In this document: piece by piece, positions 1 through 11,939 of the stretch | How the letters are laid out: each line of letters starts with the position of its first letter | Position numbering within the stretch: the stretch's first letter is position 1 | Source: Linepithema humile | Lineage: Eukaryota; Arthropoda; Insecta; Hymenoptera; Formicidae | Assembly: GCF_040581485.1 (NCBI RefSeq) | Contig: NC_090129.1 | Coordinates: 30,780,764 to 30,844,763, forward strand | Direction: 5' to 3' | DNA: 64,000 nt | Notes under the pieces: generated by a model | Told to the model about the DNA's origin: nothing | Database searches by the model: none | The model's input: only the letters and a program-made list of their open reading frames with translations | Position numbers and translations under genes: made by a program

Positions 1-1358
1 TTTATGTGTTTATATGAGATAAAATATAACACGGAGAGAGAGAAAACTCATACATATATAATAATTCACATGTATGTTTTTTACGAGTTTAGAAATTGTT
101 CAAGCTATAAGTAATTTTAAATATTTTTATAGTTGTGCGTTTGCTAGTGCAATGTATGTTAAATTAACATACAATAGCGAAAGACGATCGATGCGCTCTG
201 AAAACAGAGTCTGTAAACTCTTATTGTTTTCGAAAACAATAACGAGGTATGCTTTCCGGAAAATCATTCTCGCGAGCTTTTCCCGATTGTATTTTTGCTT
301 CTTCAGTAAACACGCAGAAATAATATTTCCTAAAAAATAATTTTGATATCCGCACCACTTCTTGCGCGCGACATATTCTCGGAATAGCCTTGATGCGTGA
401 TTACAAGGCGCTTCATTTACGAAGAGGATTACGCGGCAGAATCCGTGCGAGAATCATCCGCAAGATGCAGCTGTCCTGGACATCATTCGACCCGTCCGCT
501 CTCTTTCATTGTCGAGATTACAGGACAACGTTGTTTGTTTGTCCGCGCTTTACACATAGCGTACGTTCATCAGCGCTGATGCACGGATCCAAATCAAACG
601 CTCGATTTTGTTGCGTGGCGATGCAACTCGTTCGAAAAATCAAACAACGCGTCGAAAGGATTCGCGCTTCTGATTTATTTTCTGCCGTGAAGAACGCAAT
701 AGAGCTGCAATAAGCGACCTCGCCTACTATCTATCTGTTGACTACACACTTGGAAAAACTCAAGACAAACTTCAAATCGTGTTTTAATAAAAAAAAAAAT
801 TTTATTTAATTCAATATTTATAAATTTAATATTGTTTATAGTAAAAATTTGATACAATAGCAGAGAAAAACAAATAATGTAATGAAAAATTAAATATTTT
901 CGATATGGCATTCAATTAGCGGTAGCGCTCGCAATGTGCGGTTAATGAAAACGTTTTCAGCGACGGAATCGAACTCGGAGACTAAATATTTACAATTGTT
1001 ATACGTGTATTATCGAGCGAATATCATTTAATTATTCTGCTCATTCAGTATCCTCTAATTCATTCCTGCCTACCAAGCCTGTGGCAGAACAAATATTGGC
1101 ACTGTCGATGCCGGAATAATCCAATTCCAACTTCGCTTTCTTCGAGTGTAAAGCACGTTAGGTCGCGTTTATACACCTCTCTATTGCTGCATGATTAGCT
1201 TTTTCTGCAATCTCAAAGCAGATTCAAAGTTTGCATTGAAAAGCTTATATGTATATTAGATACGGATACATTTCAAAAAATAATGAATTACACATATTTA
1301 TTAAAAATAATAAACCACAAATATTTATGTTTTATAAATAAATATAAAAATAATGGTT

Positions 1359-1378
1359 TGTGTGTGTGTGTGTGTGTG
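1359..1378. repeat. (TG)n microsatellite
   Basis: Ten uninterrupted TG units are seen directly in AT-rich non-coding DNA. Confidence 0.95.
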
Positions 1379-1905
1379 ACGTAAAAATGGAAATATTCTG
1401 TTTGTAAGAAAAAGATGAATGGGTGCAAGAACTGGAGATTTTATATGAATCAAAATAAGTAGGAATTAACATATCAATGTTTATCAAAATATCACTCGTT
1501 TCATATTTTGTGTGAGACATGTCGAAGGAATTTATATGTAGAAACGATTTATCGAATTAAAAGTTGTGAGATGCGAAAACGTCAACATACACGTTTTTAT
1601 TTGAGTTTGACGTCTGAGTTACTAGAAAAACAACAAAAATAAAGTTGCATTTCCCGCTTCATGTTTTCTTCGAAAAGCGTCGAGGCGAGTCGGAAGTTGT
1701 CATCGACTTGTTCGGATTCGCAATTTTTGTTTCAGTTTTTTATCGATAGGAAAGCATAGGTGTTATCAACATAAAAAGTTAGATTGATAATATAATTATT
1801 TATATTGTCTTAATAAAAATTTACTGAAAATCAACGTAAATAATTAAAACTTTGTCTAAAAATGACTCGCCAATAATCAATATCTGCATTTCGTTGTGTA
1901 GCGAC

Positions 1906-1932
1906 ATACACACACACACACACATACACACG
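1906..1932. repeat. (CA)n microsatellite
   Basis: A CA run with one T interruption near 1925 is seen directly. It lies in non-coding DNA. Confidence 0.9.
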
Positions 1933-2670
1933 AATATTTTAGTGGAATTATTTAGTGGAATTTAGTTTCTTGATATCCGAAATGACATGAAAAAGGACAT
2001 TTGACGCTTGATATTTGACATGAGATATTTCTTTATGTTCATCTTTTGGAAATTTGTCCTCTTCCTGAATCAATGGAGAATTAATTTCATATGCGGGGGA
2101 TAAAGCTGGAGACGTGCTGTAATGACAAGGGACGCATAGGATTAATCACACCGTAACTCTTCCAGCATGAAAATTGATGGCGAACACGTGATTTCTAAAG
2201 CACACGTACTCGAGATGATTAAAGTTGGTTCCAATTATCTAATAAATATAACACAAAACAAACTTGATATAACACCTGGTTCATTGATGCAGTTAGGTAT
2301 AAAACGCTATTAATACTGCGTAATCAATAATAATAGTATATTAATTAATTATCACATAGAGTTGAAAGTTTTGCTAAAGCCGCAAATATTCTGGAATTTG
2401 TACGCTATTAATTGTGTGTTTTTGATGAAAATAATATAATATTAATCATTAAATGATTAATTGATATTCTCGTTGATCTTTTGTGTGGATAAAATATGCA
2501 ATTATGTTATTATTCATCACGTTTATTGAGTTGAAAAGTTTTATTTTCTTTTTAATCAATCATGAACTAAAGTTTAACATTGAACGCTATTCGTAGCTCT
2601 CTTTAAACGTAATGCAACGTTTCTTCATGAACAATCAATTAACGACGTCGTGATTTTTTTTCTGTTGCAG

Positions 2671-2727
2671 ATCAGCCGCTGAATGGTACGCAGTTGGAGC
2701 ATCTGGTGGCGATATCTACGAGTGCAT
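2671..2727 (+). other. Orphan 57-nt exon-like segment
   Basis: A T-rich tract and TGTTGCAG acceptor precede the segment and an ATGTAAGT-type donor follows it directly. Both match splice consensus well. The length is 57 nt, a multiple of three, so inclusion would not shift frame. Two of three frames are open. The more protein-like one starts two bases into a codon and reads QPLNGTQLEHLVAISTSA, beginning and ending in phase 1. I do not recognise it. It could be an exon of a gene entering from the left. It could also be an upstream N-terminal exon of kcc, because kcc exon 2 accepts phase 1. It could be a chance pairing of splice-like sites. No partner exon could be identified within the window. 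Confidence 0.3.
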
Positions 2728-5700
2728 GTAAGTAATCCGCAGCATTTAACAACAATCGCATTAAAGTCTTACGCGCAACAAGCGTGAGGCGAGCGCGAAG
2801 AAAGGCTTCAATTATTCGGATCGTTGAAAGGCCATGCGGATCGACTTTAAATTTCTGATGAACTTGAACGTATACAAAAATGCGATACATTTTAATTATC
2901 GAAAGATTATTTCAATTACCAATTTCAAATGCATATCGATTTATCGTGGGCAGCAGATTCGAATACTCGATGTCTTATATTAATAATTAAAGGAGAAAAT
3001 AGTGCAATGCAATCAGGATACAATAATTGTTCAAGAATACAGTTAAACAAAGATCATACATGAATAAATTCTAGATTTTCCGATTTATTCGATCTTTTCG
3101 ATTTTCTTTATTTATTATATAATTTGACTCTAATAATGTGTATGTTGTTCTACGGCAGATATATTAAATGATAGTAAATTTGATAAACCAACTTAAAGAA
3201 ATTGTGTAAATTCGTAGAATTAGAGTTCTCCAAATAAATTTCAATAATATTAAAAAAATAACAATTTTCGAATTATATTATTTTGATATATTTTATATCG
3301 GTGTAAACAGAAAGCCATCTGATTGCATTCATGTGCCTAAGTATATGCCCTATTTTCTCTCACGTAAGTGAAGCCGTTGAACATCGATGGCATTGAAAAC
3401 GTTGCCAATTTGCGAGCCTTGCGCGACGCTCGCGAAGAACTCTCATGTTCGGAAAAACGCGCCCGCGGGCGCGAAATGCTTATAATCCATGCGTGTAATC
3501 GGCGCGACTTCGAACTGGGTCGAGGAGACAGACCCCGTTTTGCCTCTACACACTCGCGAATTTATTGCTCGCGGCCGAACAACAATCGACGATTCGGGTC
3601 AGGAGCGGGCTCTGCGCTGCGCCGACCCGGAAGTCGGAGTGAAGCTGCACAACAAAAACCGGCACGCAAATACGAAGTAGGCAGGAGTGATACATTAAAC
3701 GCAAAATTTGCGATAAAAAAATACGCGCGATAATATAATTTTAATTACATCTTAATGTTATATATTTTATTCCTAAAATTTGACGACTTGTATAAAATTT
3801 TTAAACGCATGGCACTTTTTGCTAAGAGATTATTTAATAAGAAGATTAATTATTTATGCCGCGTATTCTCACAAGTGCAAATTGAAGATTTAAGCGCGAC
3901 TGTGGAAAAATACAACGATATAAACGAGAGAGAAAAAACGATTCGCTTCTTGTTTTCGTGTGACACGAACCGCGTAAATTGTTAGGTAAACGGTAATTGG
4001 GGACGACTCGTCGTTTTAATTGTGCAATTGCAAACGTATGGCGCGGATGATTACTGCACTTAATAGTCGGCAGTCAAGGTTGACGCATAATCTGCTTTAT
4101 CGCATTCGTGTCTGCCAGGATCAACTCGATCGCTAACACAATCAAATATTATTGCTATAAATTTTGCGTAAACGTAATAATTTTGTGCGAAAATATTAAT
4201 AAGAAAATCTTTAGATAGAATAGAATACTCAATCATGATCAAAAATTAATCGAAAGTGATTAAATATTCGGTTAACCATATAAATTGCAAAGAAAAAGAT
4301 AAGAGTTTTGACAAAAACAGTATAACATTTTGTAATACGATGTTAGAAATACTAAATAGAAACAATAGGAAAAGTCTGAATAGTACAATAGGAAAGTTGC
4401 TGAAAAGTTGAAATGGAAAAGAAACTTATAACTTTCTTCACAAAAAGAAAATCATATTTGTCGAAAAACTTTTTCACCGATTGTTTCTGGGATTCTGAAT
4501 TCGTGTACTAACAAATTGATCTTTGCTGATAGTGGCTACGTTTTTTTTGAAGTTCTCTCTACTCTTATTATATGCAAAATGACGCTTAACATTTGAATGA
4601 TATTGGATCGAGTGTATTCCATGTATCTCGATGTATAATATTATAGTTAATGCGATACTCGATAACGCGCTTATTTCGATAGGTCCGATAATTTCTAAGT
4701 GAAGCTCGCTATGTTTTAGCATTAAGCTATAACAGTACGAATTTGTTGCTCGTTTAGCTGATCGATAGGTCTCGTTATTATACGCGCGCATCGTTACACT
4801 GAATCTGACGCACGTACATTCGAGAATTAATTGCGACCGCTCGCTCGAAAGATTAAAGGAAAGTTAGCCCGCGCAAAATTACTGCGCGAATACCGATAGC
4901 ATTTTGATTATCATTAATACACACTCCAACTCATAATTCTTTAATTAAAAATAATATAATTTGTATAGTAATTATTTCATAATTAACTGCAAAATGATTG
5001 CATAAATGCAATGCGAACACGCACGATTACGCATGACGTTATAGTAAACACTTGCAATATATATAATACGTATAATATATTAGACAAATTTGATTTAAAT
5101 CTAAAAACTGTACGCACCAATGCGGTTCTTTCGATTCTTTTTTTTTTCTCACCATCAAAATCACGCGCTGCTTTGTCAAGCTTAATACACGTCTCATAAA
5201 TTTGTGTCGCGGACAAATTCGCTAAATTACCATCTCACGTCTATCCAATTCTGTGACACACTTTGTCAGACGTATCCCCTAAAAACATATATCATCGGGT
5301 ATTTCATCTCGGCGTCAGACAACTCGTTTTTTTCTCGCCGAACTCTCTTACGATTCTTTATGATGAAAAAGCTAAACAAGGAGACGCGACTGCAAGAAGG
5401 ATGATGCACTTCCGTGGTCGCCGAGAGGGTCGCTTATTTTTCGTGGGAAAACATGGAAACTCGAGATACTCGCAACAGCGAGATTAATACGAAGTTGATA
5501 TTGCACGGCATAGATTTTTCCACCGCGGCTTTATATTTTTTTTTTTTATAATACACGCAACTGCGTTTCCCGCTCGTAGATGATCGTTCGACGTTCAATA
5601 TCCTGCTGCGATGAAATACTTTTATCCACCGCTCTCTCCACGGTAAAGATAGACGAAGCCGTATCGCATACGCGATTTCTTGCCCAACATTCTTCTCCGT

Positions 5701-6045
5701 TGCTTTTTGTTTCTCTTTCGCTTTATCGCGGATACTTTCCGCAGCTTTTCACGTCCCGTGAAAGAACTCGCGGAAAGAAGCTTATTAGTTTTTTAATCTC
5801 GCGGCATGATATTAATTATGACGTGCGAGGCACGCTTAATCGCATTTCCCTGTAGTAGACTCCGCGCGAATTAATCCAATTAATCAAGACCCGTCGCTGT
5901 TGCCATAAATACTAATCTGAAAGGTTTTATCAGAAGTAAAAAATAATCTTAAAATCATATGAGCATATAATGATAATCGTATATTTATTCAGATGCACAT
6001 TGAAAACATTCTAAGGCCATTTAATATTTTTTACAAGAATACTAA

Positions 6046-6216
6046 ACCTAAATATTAATTTGATTTACTAAATTTGTATTAATAATATTAAATTTATATT
6101 ACTTTATTAAATTTATATTAATTATTAAAATAAAATGAAATATATATTAATAATACTAATAAATTTATTATTAATAACACTAAATTTATTAATCTAAATA
6201 TTAATTTGATTTATAG
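6046..6216. repeat. Direct repeat flanking AT-rich low-complexity tract
   Basis: A direct repeat of about 19 bp beginning CTAAATATTAATTTGATTTA occurs near 6048 and again near 6195. Between the copies lies a degenerate tract built from AAATTTATTAATA-like words. This looks like local slippage or duplication in AT-rich DNA rather than a transposon, since no terminal inverted repeats are seen. Confidence 0.6.
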
Positions 6217-6711
6217 CAATATATAAGTAGGCCATATTACGCAAATCATAATATTGAAATTTTTGTATTATTAAGTAAGGTCTTCCAAAGTAAACGTTTA
6301 CCAGATCTTTTATTAATCTTCTTTTTATTACATTTATTATTATCAGATAGAATATGGAACACGAAACAGTTCGACATGAAAATAACAAATTGAGACAGAT
6401 CATCTCTCCTTTATCGATGACTCGCCGTATCCCTTGTGTAACAGCACTTAGACCGATAACCTATTAGCGATGTTAGGATGGATGATAGGAAAAAGTAAAA
6501 GTAATAAAGTAAAAATGTCAAGGCGTGGCGTTCATAACGTTCGGCATTTTCTACACATCGTGTTTCCTCGCTCGAAATATCACGCTCGCGAAGGGCGAGA
6601 AGAATATTTCCAATTACGCTGGGTATACTCGGTCGCGGACAGTGATAGTTGCAATTATTTCTTCGCCGTCTAGCTTCGCGTGGTAAGTGCTTCGAAGGTA
6701 ATGAACGTGAA

Positions 6712-6830
6712 GTTCATTGTCTGCGACCTTATTCGAGTGCACAAGGTGTAGACAATCTCTCTCTCTCTCTCTCGCGCGCGCGTTTACAAATGTAGGCCTC
6801 GACCGGTTAACTGGAGCACGGCACGCAATT
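6712..6830. repeat. Diverged dispersed repeat, copy A
   Basis: The block starts with GTTCATTGTCTGCGACCTTA and later contains AGGCCTCGACCGGTTAACTGG followed by a GGCACGCAAT-like end. The same words in the same order recur at 7971-8070, so the two are related. A (CT)n run plus CG repeats at 6755-6782 interrupts this copy. No coding potential is seen and the family is unknown to me. Confidence 0.5.
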
Positions 6831-7462
6831 TCTATCCTAGACCTTCACCGGGTTTGACGCGACGAAGTCCTCGTCGCGCGTTATCGCGAGAGATCTAGCA
6901 GACGCGAGCGAGTCGATCTTGATTTCTGCCAGCGGGTCGTCGCAATGCAATATTCAAATTCTACGACGAGCAAAGGCGTTTAATCTCGCGCGACACGCCA
7001 CGCTATTTTGTATTGCCAGCTCGGTCTGTGTTTACGTGTAATATTGCTAACGAATTTTTATTATTTATTATCGTGTATTTTTATTGCCGGGAAAAATAAA
7101 GCAAACAGGTTTACGATAAACACGTTATAAGAAGAAAAAGAGAAAGAATATTTTTATACGAAGCATAAAGATGTTAGTGACAGACTATTGACGATATCAG
7201 ATCGGTAAGTGAGCGACAGTTTCAGACGTTTTTTTTATTCCATTTATGTCAAAAATTGATTGTGACAAATAATCGACACAGAATAACGAACACACAATAC
7301 AAATAATCGACACAGAAGGGTTAAGCGAGATCCAAATTGAAAATGTCAATGCTGTCGAGAGAATTGCTAAGTTTTGATGTTGAAAACTAAATATTTTATA
7401 TCTCAGATTAAACTCTTCCATTTCGATACATCTATTTTTAAATACAACTCAGATACGACTCG

Positions 7463-7525
7463 CAATCTTCTATAGATATGTAAAAAAGGAACACTGTTCC
7501 CTTTATACATATCTATAGAAGATTG
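7463..7525. repeat. Near-perfect 63-nt hairpin
   Basis: The left arm begins CAATCTTCTATAGATATGTA and the right arm ends with its exact reverse complement. Pairing continues with small mismatches through GGAACA/TGTTCC. The arms are about 29 nt and leave almost no loop, so this is a perfect-palindrome style hairpin. It may be a tiny remnant of an inverted-repeat transposon. The very short loop argues against a standard microRNA precursor. Confidence 0.75.
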
Positions 7526-7970
7526 AAATCTTAAACTTAGGGTTTAAGGGTCAAACTTTTAACATTGAAATTGAAAAGACCTATAAGATTTTTCTTAAAC
7601 CAACAGTCCCATAACCAAATCCAGATTCAAATTCTTAAAAGCCCAGGGATCTCGTATTCCTAATAGTATCCGCCTTGAACAAGGAATTTATTTTTAACAG
7701 ATCGTACGGCCTGTACACGCCGCAGTGACCACTAGAACGCGACGGGGGTTGATATTAAATTACACTTGGCAAAACCGACACGTGAGAAGGAGACTATAGC
7801 ACACGCGATGTAAATTGTGGCGCATAATCGCGCGATCCGATCTCGCGGATCGATTGTTTTCCCTTCCGATCGCGAGCGACACGTGGGACGTGACGCTGGT
7901 AACGTCCCGTTGCGACCGTCGTCATCGTCGTCGTCTTCGACCAACAGTTCAGACCCTGAACTGAAATCGA

Positions 7971-8070
7971 GGTTCATTGTCTGTGACCTTACTGCGCGCC
8001 TGCTGTGCAGCAGACTTATTCGTGGATGCGGAGAGGCCTCGATTGTTAACTGGCGGTCGGCATGCAACAC
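7971..8070. repeat. Diverged dispersed repeat, copy B
   Basis: The block starts GTTCATTGTCTGTGACCTTA and contains AGGCCTCGATTGTTAACTGG and GGCATGCAAC, matching copy A at 6712-6830 in order and orientation. It sits inside a CpG-rich island with overlapping open frames on both strands that I do not believe are coding. Confidence 0.5.
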
Positions 8071-9982
8071 GCCTACGCCTTTCTTTCCCCGTCGAGAGTC
8101 GCCGAGATTCGAGCCTCGAAGGGCGGCCGAGAGCCTTCCCGAAAGCCTTGGTCTTGGTCGCGTGACGCCGCGTAAATGCACCTCGTTCCCGTAGTCAGAA
8201 ATCGAAAAATTGTACCCTTTCGAGGCGAGTCTTTCAACGCTGATTTGGGGCATCAGTGTGCGCCGAAACGTTCATGAGAATAAATTAATTTTTGATTAAA
8301 AGCAATCAACGGACGGCTAAATTTTATCATGCTTATTCCCTCTGCGATTAACATCGATTATCAAAATTCGTTGTGTAATGTGACCAATAATTGTCAACAT
8401 TAATTATCCAAAACCGATATTGGTTAACTTTCAATATAATTTGCATAATTCTCCGCTTCCTTGATAAACTGTAGTACTATCATATAGACAAAGATAGAAT
8501 ATTTGAACTGCAAATGTGCACATATTAATAGAATCCATCTGGCGAACAAAAACGAAATTGAGAAATTGATATAGACGAATATGTCGGGAGCGTAACAATA
8601 GTTCTGTATTAAATGAATTTCGACATTCATTTCGAGACATCAATCACGTGTAATTACCCACTCCACTAGGCGCGGTAACAGAGAATGACTACAAATTAAA
8701 CGAACGTACGAAATTATCGGAAGCTCGACAGGGATCGAACGGCGCAAATTATTGGCCTGCCGATATTAATTTATAACGGTTAATACTTTTTTACGCGTTA
8801 TCAATTTATAATCAAATTGGAACGAAATATCGTTTGCAGGCAATCCGATGAAAATTTCTGTCATTTATATGGCTGTCACGTCAATTGCAGAGCAATTGAC
8901 ATTTCTTGTGTTTCAGAATTTATAGCAAACTCCTCAAAAAAATATCTCTCGCATCGCGTATATAGATTTTAATAAACCGATCTTTTTTGTTGTTATCTTG
9001 AAATTAATACAGAAAGGCATTAAATGAAGCTGCACTAGTTTCGAATTCAAAAGAAAAATAAGAAACACGAGTTTTGCTATTTGCCTCTCATTTATAACAG
9101 ATGAGAGAACGCTTTCATTATTGTTCATAATCATAAACATTGGTTATTCGTGCAAAGTTCGCGACACAAAGTGGAGTAGATCGCAATCAGATCCAGCAAA
9201 TCCCGCGGGGCGGCTATTAAGGGCGAGTGCAGGCCGCAATTTTTGCACGGGTTGAAGCACGTCGTCAAGTGAAAAGAAACTTGAGTCGCAATCAGTGGGA
9301 GTGCGATCCCGCCGTTAAATTAAGATCTTCGGAATCATCGCGCATGTACGCACATTGAGTACATATGTCATACCGTGGGATCATATATTCCCCGAAGGGA
9401 AATGGGAATACGACGATTTGCCCGGAGATATTGAATATCACGCGCGGACACTCTTCCGGGACAAATGATTCCGACGTCGCATCAATTTTATCGTAATTTG
9501 CTCCTTCGCTGGGTAACGTTTTCTCTTCTCGAGGGTGACTGTGCGCCATTTAAAAAGCGTGAGATATTAATGGAAAAGAATATCACAAGTACAGTTTATT
9601 CTACTAATAATTTTTCCAAGAGAAGAATGTGAAAAAGAAAATGTTTTATTTGATAAGTTCTTCTTATATTCTTTATATTTCTTCTTCTTATAATTTTTCG
9701 ATTATTATTTACATTAGTAAATTTTACCTCGTTCTTTTGCTTTCATATTTTTATATGATTTTATTTATCAAGATACTTAATGTCCAAATCATTTCCAACA
9801 TCACAAAAAGATTGTGCTTAATTAATTTTTTCGCAGAAAGTAAATTATCCCAATTTACAAAAAGAAATATAACGCGTTTCCGCCGTAACAGACACAAAAA
9901 AAGATAATCGTTCCTTTTTTTCTCGGACTGCTAAACTACTATGCACAGTTGAAACGATTTTTTCTCCGGGTTTTACTGAAAA

Positions 9983-10031
9983 TGTGGCCTCGAGGTGTGT
10001 GCCGAGGTTAACAGGTGAGCCATCCGGCATG
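9983..10031. repeat. Possible third fragment of the 6.7/8.0-kb repeat
   Basis: The words GGCCTCGA, GTTAAC and GGCATGG appear in the same order as the core of copies A and B. The match is short and could be chance. Confidence 0.25.
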
Positions 10032-10179
10032 GATTTAGCGAATGGACCACGACGGACAGCTCGCCTTGCCAAACGGCGGCGGTGCAACGCGTTAACAACC
10101 CGCAGGTCTCATCTGGCACGTACGCGCGGATGGTCAATATACATGCGCACGGGCGCACATAGACACATGCGTAGGTGTG

Positions 10180-10760
10180 TACCTATCGTGTATATCTACG
10201 GTCGGAGAGAACTCCTAACTCGCCGTTAGCGAGTCGAGTCGAGCGGGGTGGCGGAGTGGGTGGCGGTTAGGCGACGAACGGGTGGGTCGGTCGCTGGCGG
10301 GTGGCAGCCAAGTCGGGTAGTAGTAGGTGCGCACCCTACGCGGCTACCAGGTGAGTGGGGCAGAGGCCAACCCCCGGCACCCGACTCGAAACGCGAAAAA
10401 CCACTTGTGCGTGTGTCGATCCTGGTTGTCGTGTCGCGTCACGCGTTTTCCGTCGCTCCGATTGTTCGTCTCTTTGGTTCTCGCCGTCGCGTCGTTCGCA
10501 TATTCTCTCGATCATTAAAAAGGATAACGCCTCTCCGCGTCTCCGTCGTACACACGCTCTGTCCGTCCCTTTTCCCGACTCTTTCCACTTCCGTCTTTCT
10601 CGCCGGGTCTCACCCGGAAGTGTCCCGCCCGAGGGCGACATTCGCCGCGGATCGAAAGTGATCTACGGCCTGCTGTGGGCGGACATAGATCGTCGTACAG
10701 TGTGAGAAGAAAAGAAAGAGTGTGCATTCGCTCGCTCGAACTAGTAGTTGCGCGAAGTCT
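10180..10760 (+). promoter_or_regulatory. CpG-rich island, likely promoter or untranslated first exon
   Basis: A sharp GC- and CpG-rich block with G-rich tandem words (GGGTGGCGGAGTGGGTGGCGG style) stands out from AT-rich surroundings. It contains a strong donor-like CTACCAG|GTGAGT at 10349/10350 and a second, GG|GTGAGT, near 10868, preceded by ATGTTTCGG. In insects such blocks commonly mark transcription starts. Open frames here occur on both strands and show no domain. It could drive an untranslated leader exon spliced to the acceptor at 15382 just before the distal kcc first exon, but this is inference. Confidence 0.4.
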
Positions 10761-11846
10761 GTCGAGGTGATCGAAGAGTTACGTTCGTTTCTTCCTGATC
10801 GTGTTTAACTTTTTTGACCGACAAAAATTTCGCTAGTAGACGCTGACGGAGGAATGTTTCGGGTGAGTCGAATGTCCGACGGGCAAGGAGTGTTTGCGAA
10901 CTGGAATGCAAAATGATGCAAGTTTGAGAGGAATAGTCTTTGGTAAACGGAAGGAAAATTTTATGAACGAGTTTGTGGAAAGAATATGTTGCATATAAAA
11001 TGGACGGCTTTATGGAAAAATATGTTACATACAAATATTGAAAAATAAAAATTTTCCATAAATTTTTTTATACTAAATTTACTCGTACGTTACGTAAATA
11101 TCGAAAATATAAATAAAATAGAAAAATACGACGGAATCGAACGATAAAAGGAAATAAAATGAAAGAATAAACAAAAAGTGAAAAAATATTAAGGTGCGAA
11201 GAAATGTTTTTAACATCTATATCATTTTGCACTTTTAATCTATATTTGATCGTAGAAAGGCACACATTTTATATCAGCTAATTTTGCATATTATTTTTAA
11301 TGACCTTTATAGAACGATAATTGATAAATGAACGAGTTCAATTAGTGCCTTTCAGTGACAATTTTCTTTCCCGCCAGGATTATCGACACAACCCTGTGAT
11401 GGATTATAATATTGCCGAATCAATTATGATATCATTGAGTGGATTATAATATCGCTCAAAAGCTGGTTGTTTTAATTCGAAGTAGAAAAATTTTTTCGCG
11501 TAATCAGAATTGAGAATAATCGCGTGAGCTTGAACGATTATATGTCATTGATAAAAATAACATGTGAATCCTTTATCACTTGTAGGTTAGAAATATCTTG
11601 AAAACTCAAATAATATTAATTTTATTTCTTGAATTTTATAATTTTTTTTTTTTTATGGAAAGTCTTAATTTGTCCTTGAGTTTTTATGGATGACCAACTA
11701 TTCTGTCCGTGATGGTCAAAGTGGATGGTCGAAACGATCTTTGGAAGATCACGTGACTTCGATAGTAGAAAAGGCAGCGGCTTCATCGATCCATTCCCAT
11801 TCCGAGCCTATCCGGGTGCAACTAGGCCGCCTTTCCAGGATCCTCG

Positions 11847-11939
11847 ATGGATGAGGATCTGCCGAGGATCCTGAAGAGAAGTTTTGGAAGTTGTCTCGGG
11901 TGTTGCGTGACGACTCCCGAAGACTACTTCACAAGATAG
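11847..11939 (+). other. 30-codon Cys-containing small ORF
   Basis: ATG at 11847 to TAG at 11937 encodes a short peptide containing KRSFGSCLGCCVTTPEDYF. A CCTTTCCAG acceptor-like site lies just upstream (AG at 11837-11838), so this could be part of an exon rather than a free-standing ORF. The block is more GC-rich than its neighbours. I recognise no family, see no clear donor and see no signal peptide. Chance remains a strong alternative. Confidence 0.2.

Larger units (their letters stand above)
1..2670. other. AT-rich non-coding stretch, no gene recognised
   Basis: Nothing here reads as a conserved protein on either strand. The sequence is AT-rich with short CpG-richer patches around 360-720, where overlapping open frames on both strands have no recognisable domain or codon bias. 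It ends in a long T-rich tract leading to a good splice acceptor at 2669-2670, so the stretch may be an intron of a gene that starts left of the window. Confidence 0.6.
2728..10180. other. Non-coding stretch with CpG-richer islands
   Basis: No recognisable gene. CpG-richer patches at about 3370-3700, 6460-7030, 7700-8250 and 9160-9560 interrupt an AT-rich background. Open frames in these patches occur on both strands at once and lack known motifs, which is typical of GC-rich non-coding DNA. Repeats and hairpins inside the stretch are listed separately. Confidence 0.6.

Noticed and set aside
963..990. Minus-strand GAGTTCGATTCC word resembling a tRNA B box
   Set aside because: The T-stem does not pair and no cloverleaf is possible.
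7463..7525. Hairpin as a microRNA precursor
   Set aside because: There is practically no terminal loop and pairing is too perfect for a typical precursor. A palindrome or MITE relic is likelier.
7732..8253. Minus-strand 173-codon frame with an Asp-rich run
   Set aside because: The Asp run is a GTC/GAC simple repeat, an opposite-strand frame of similar length exists, and no family is recognised.
9292..9549. Minus-strand 85-codon frame beginning MAHSHPREEK
   Set aside because: The composition is plausible, but no homologue comes to mind, no splice context is visible and the length is within chance for this GC content.
10248..10661. Plus-strand 137-codon frame
   Set aside because: Low-complexity G/C-rich island with competing frames. 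It reads better as promoter or leader.
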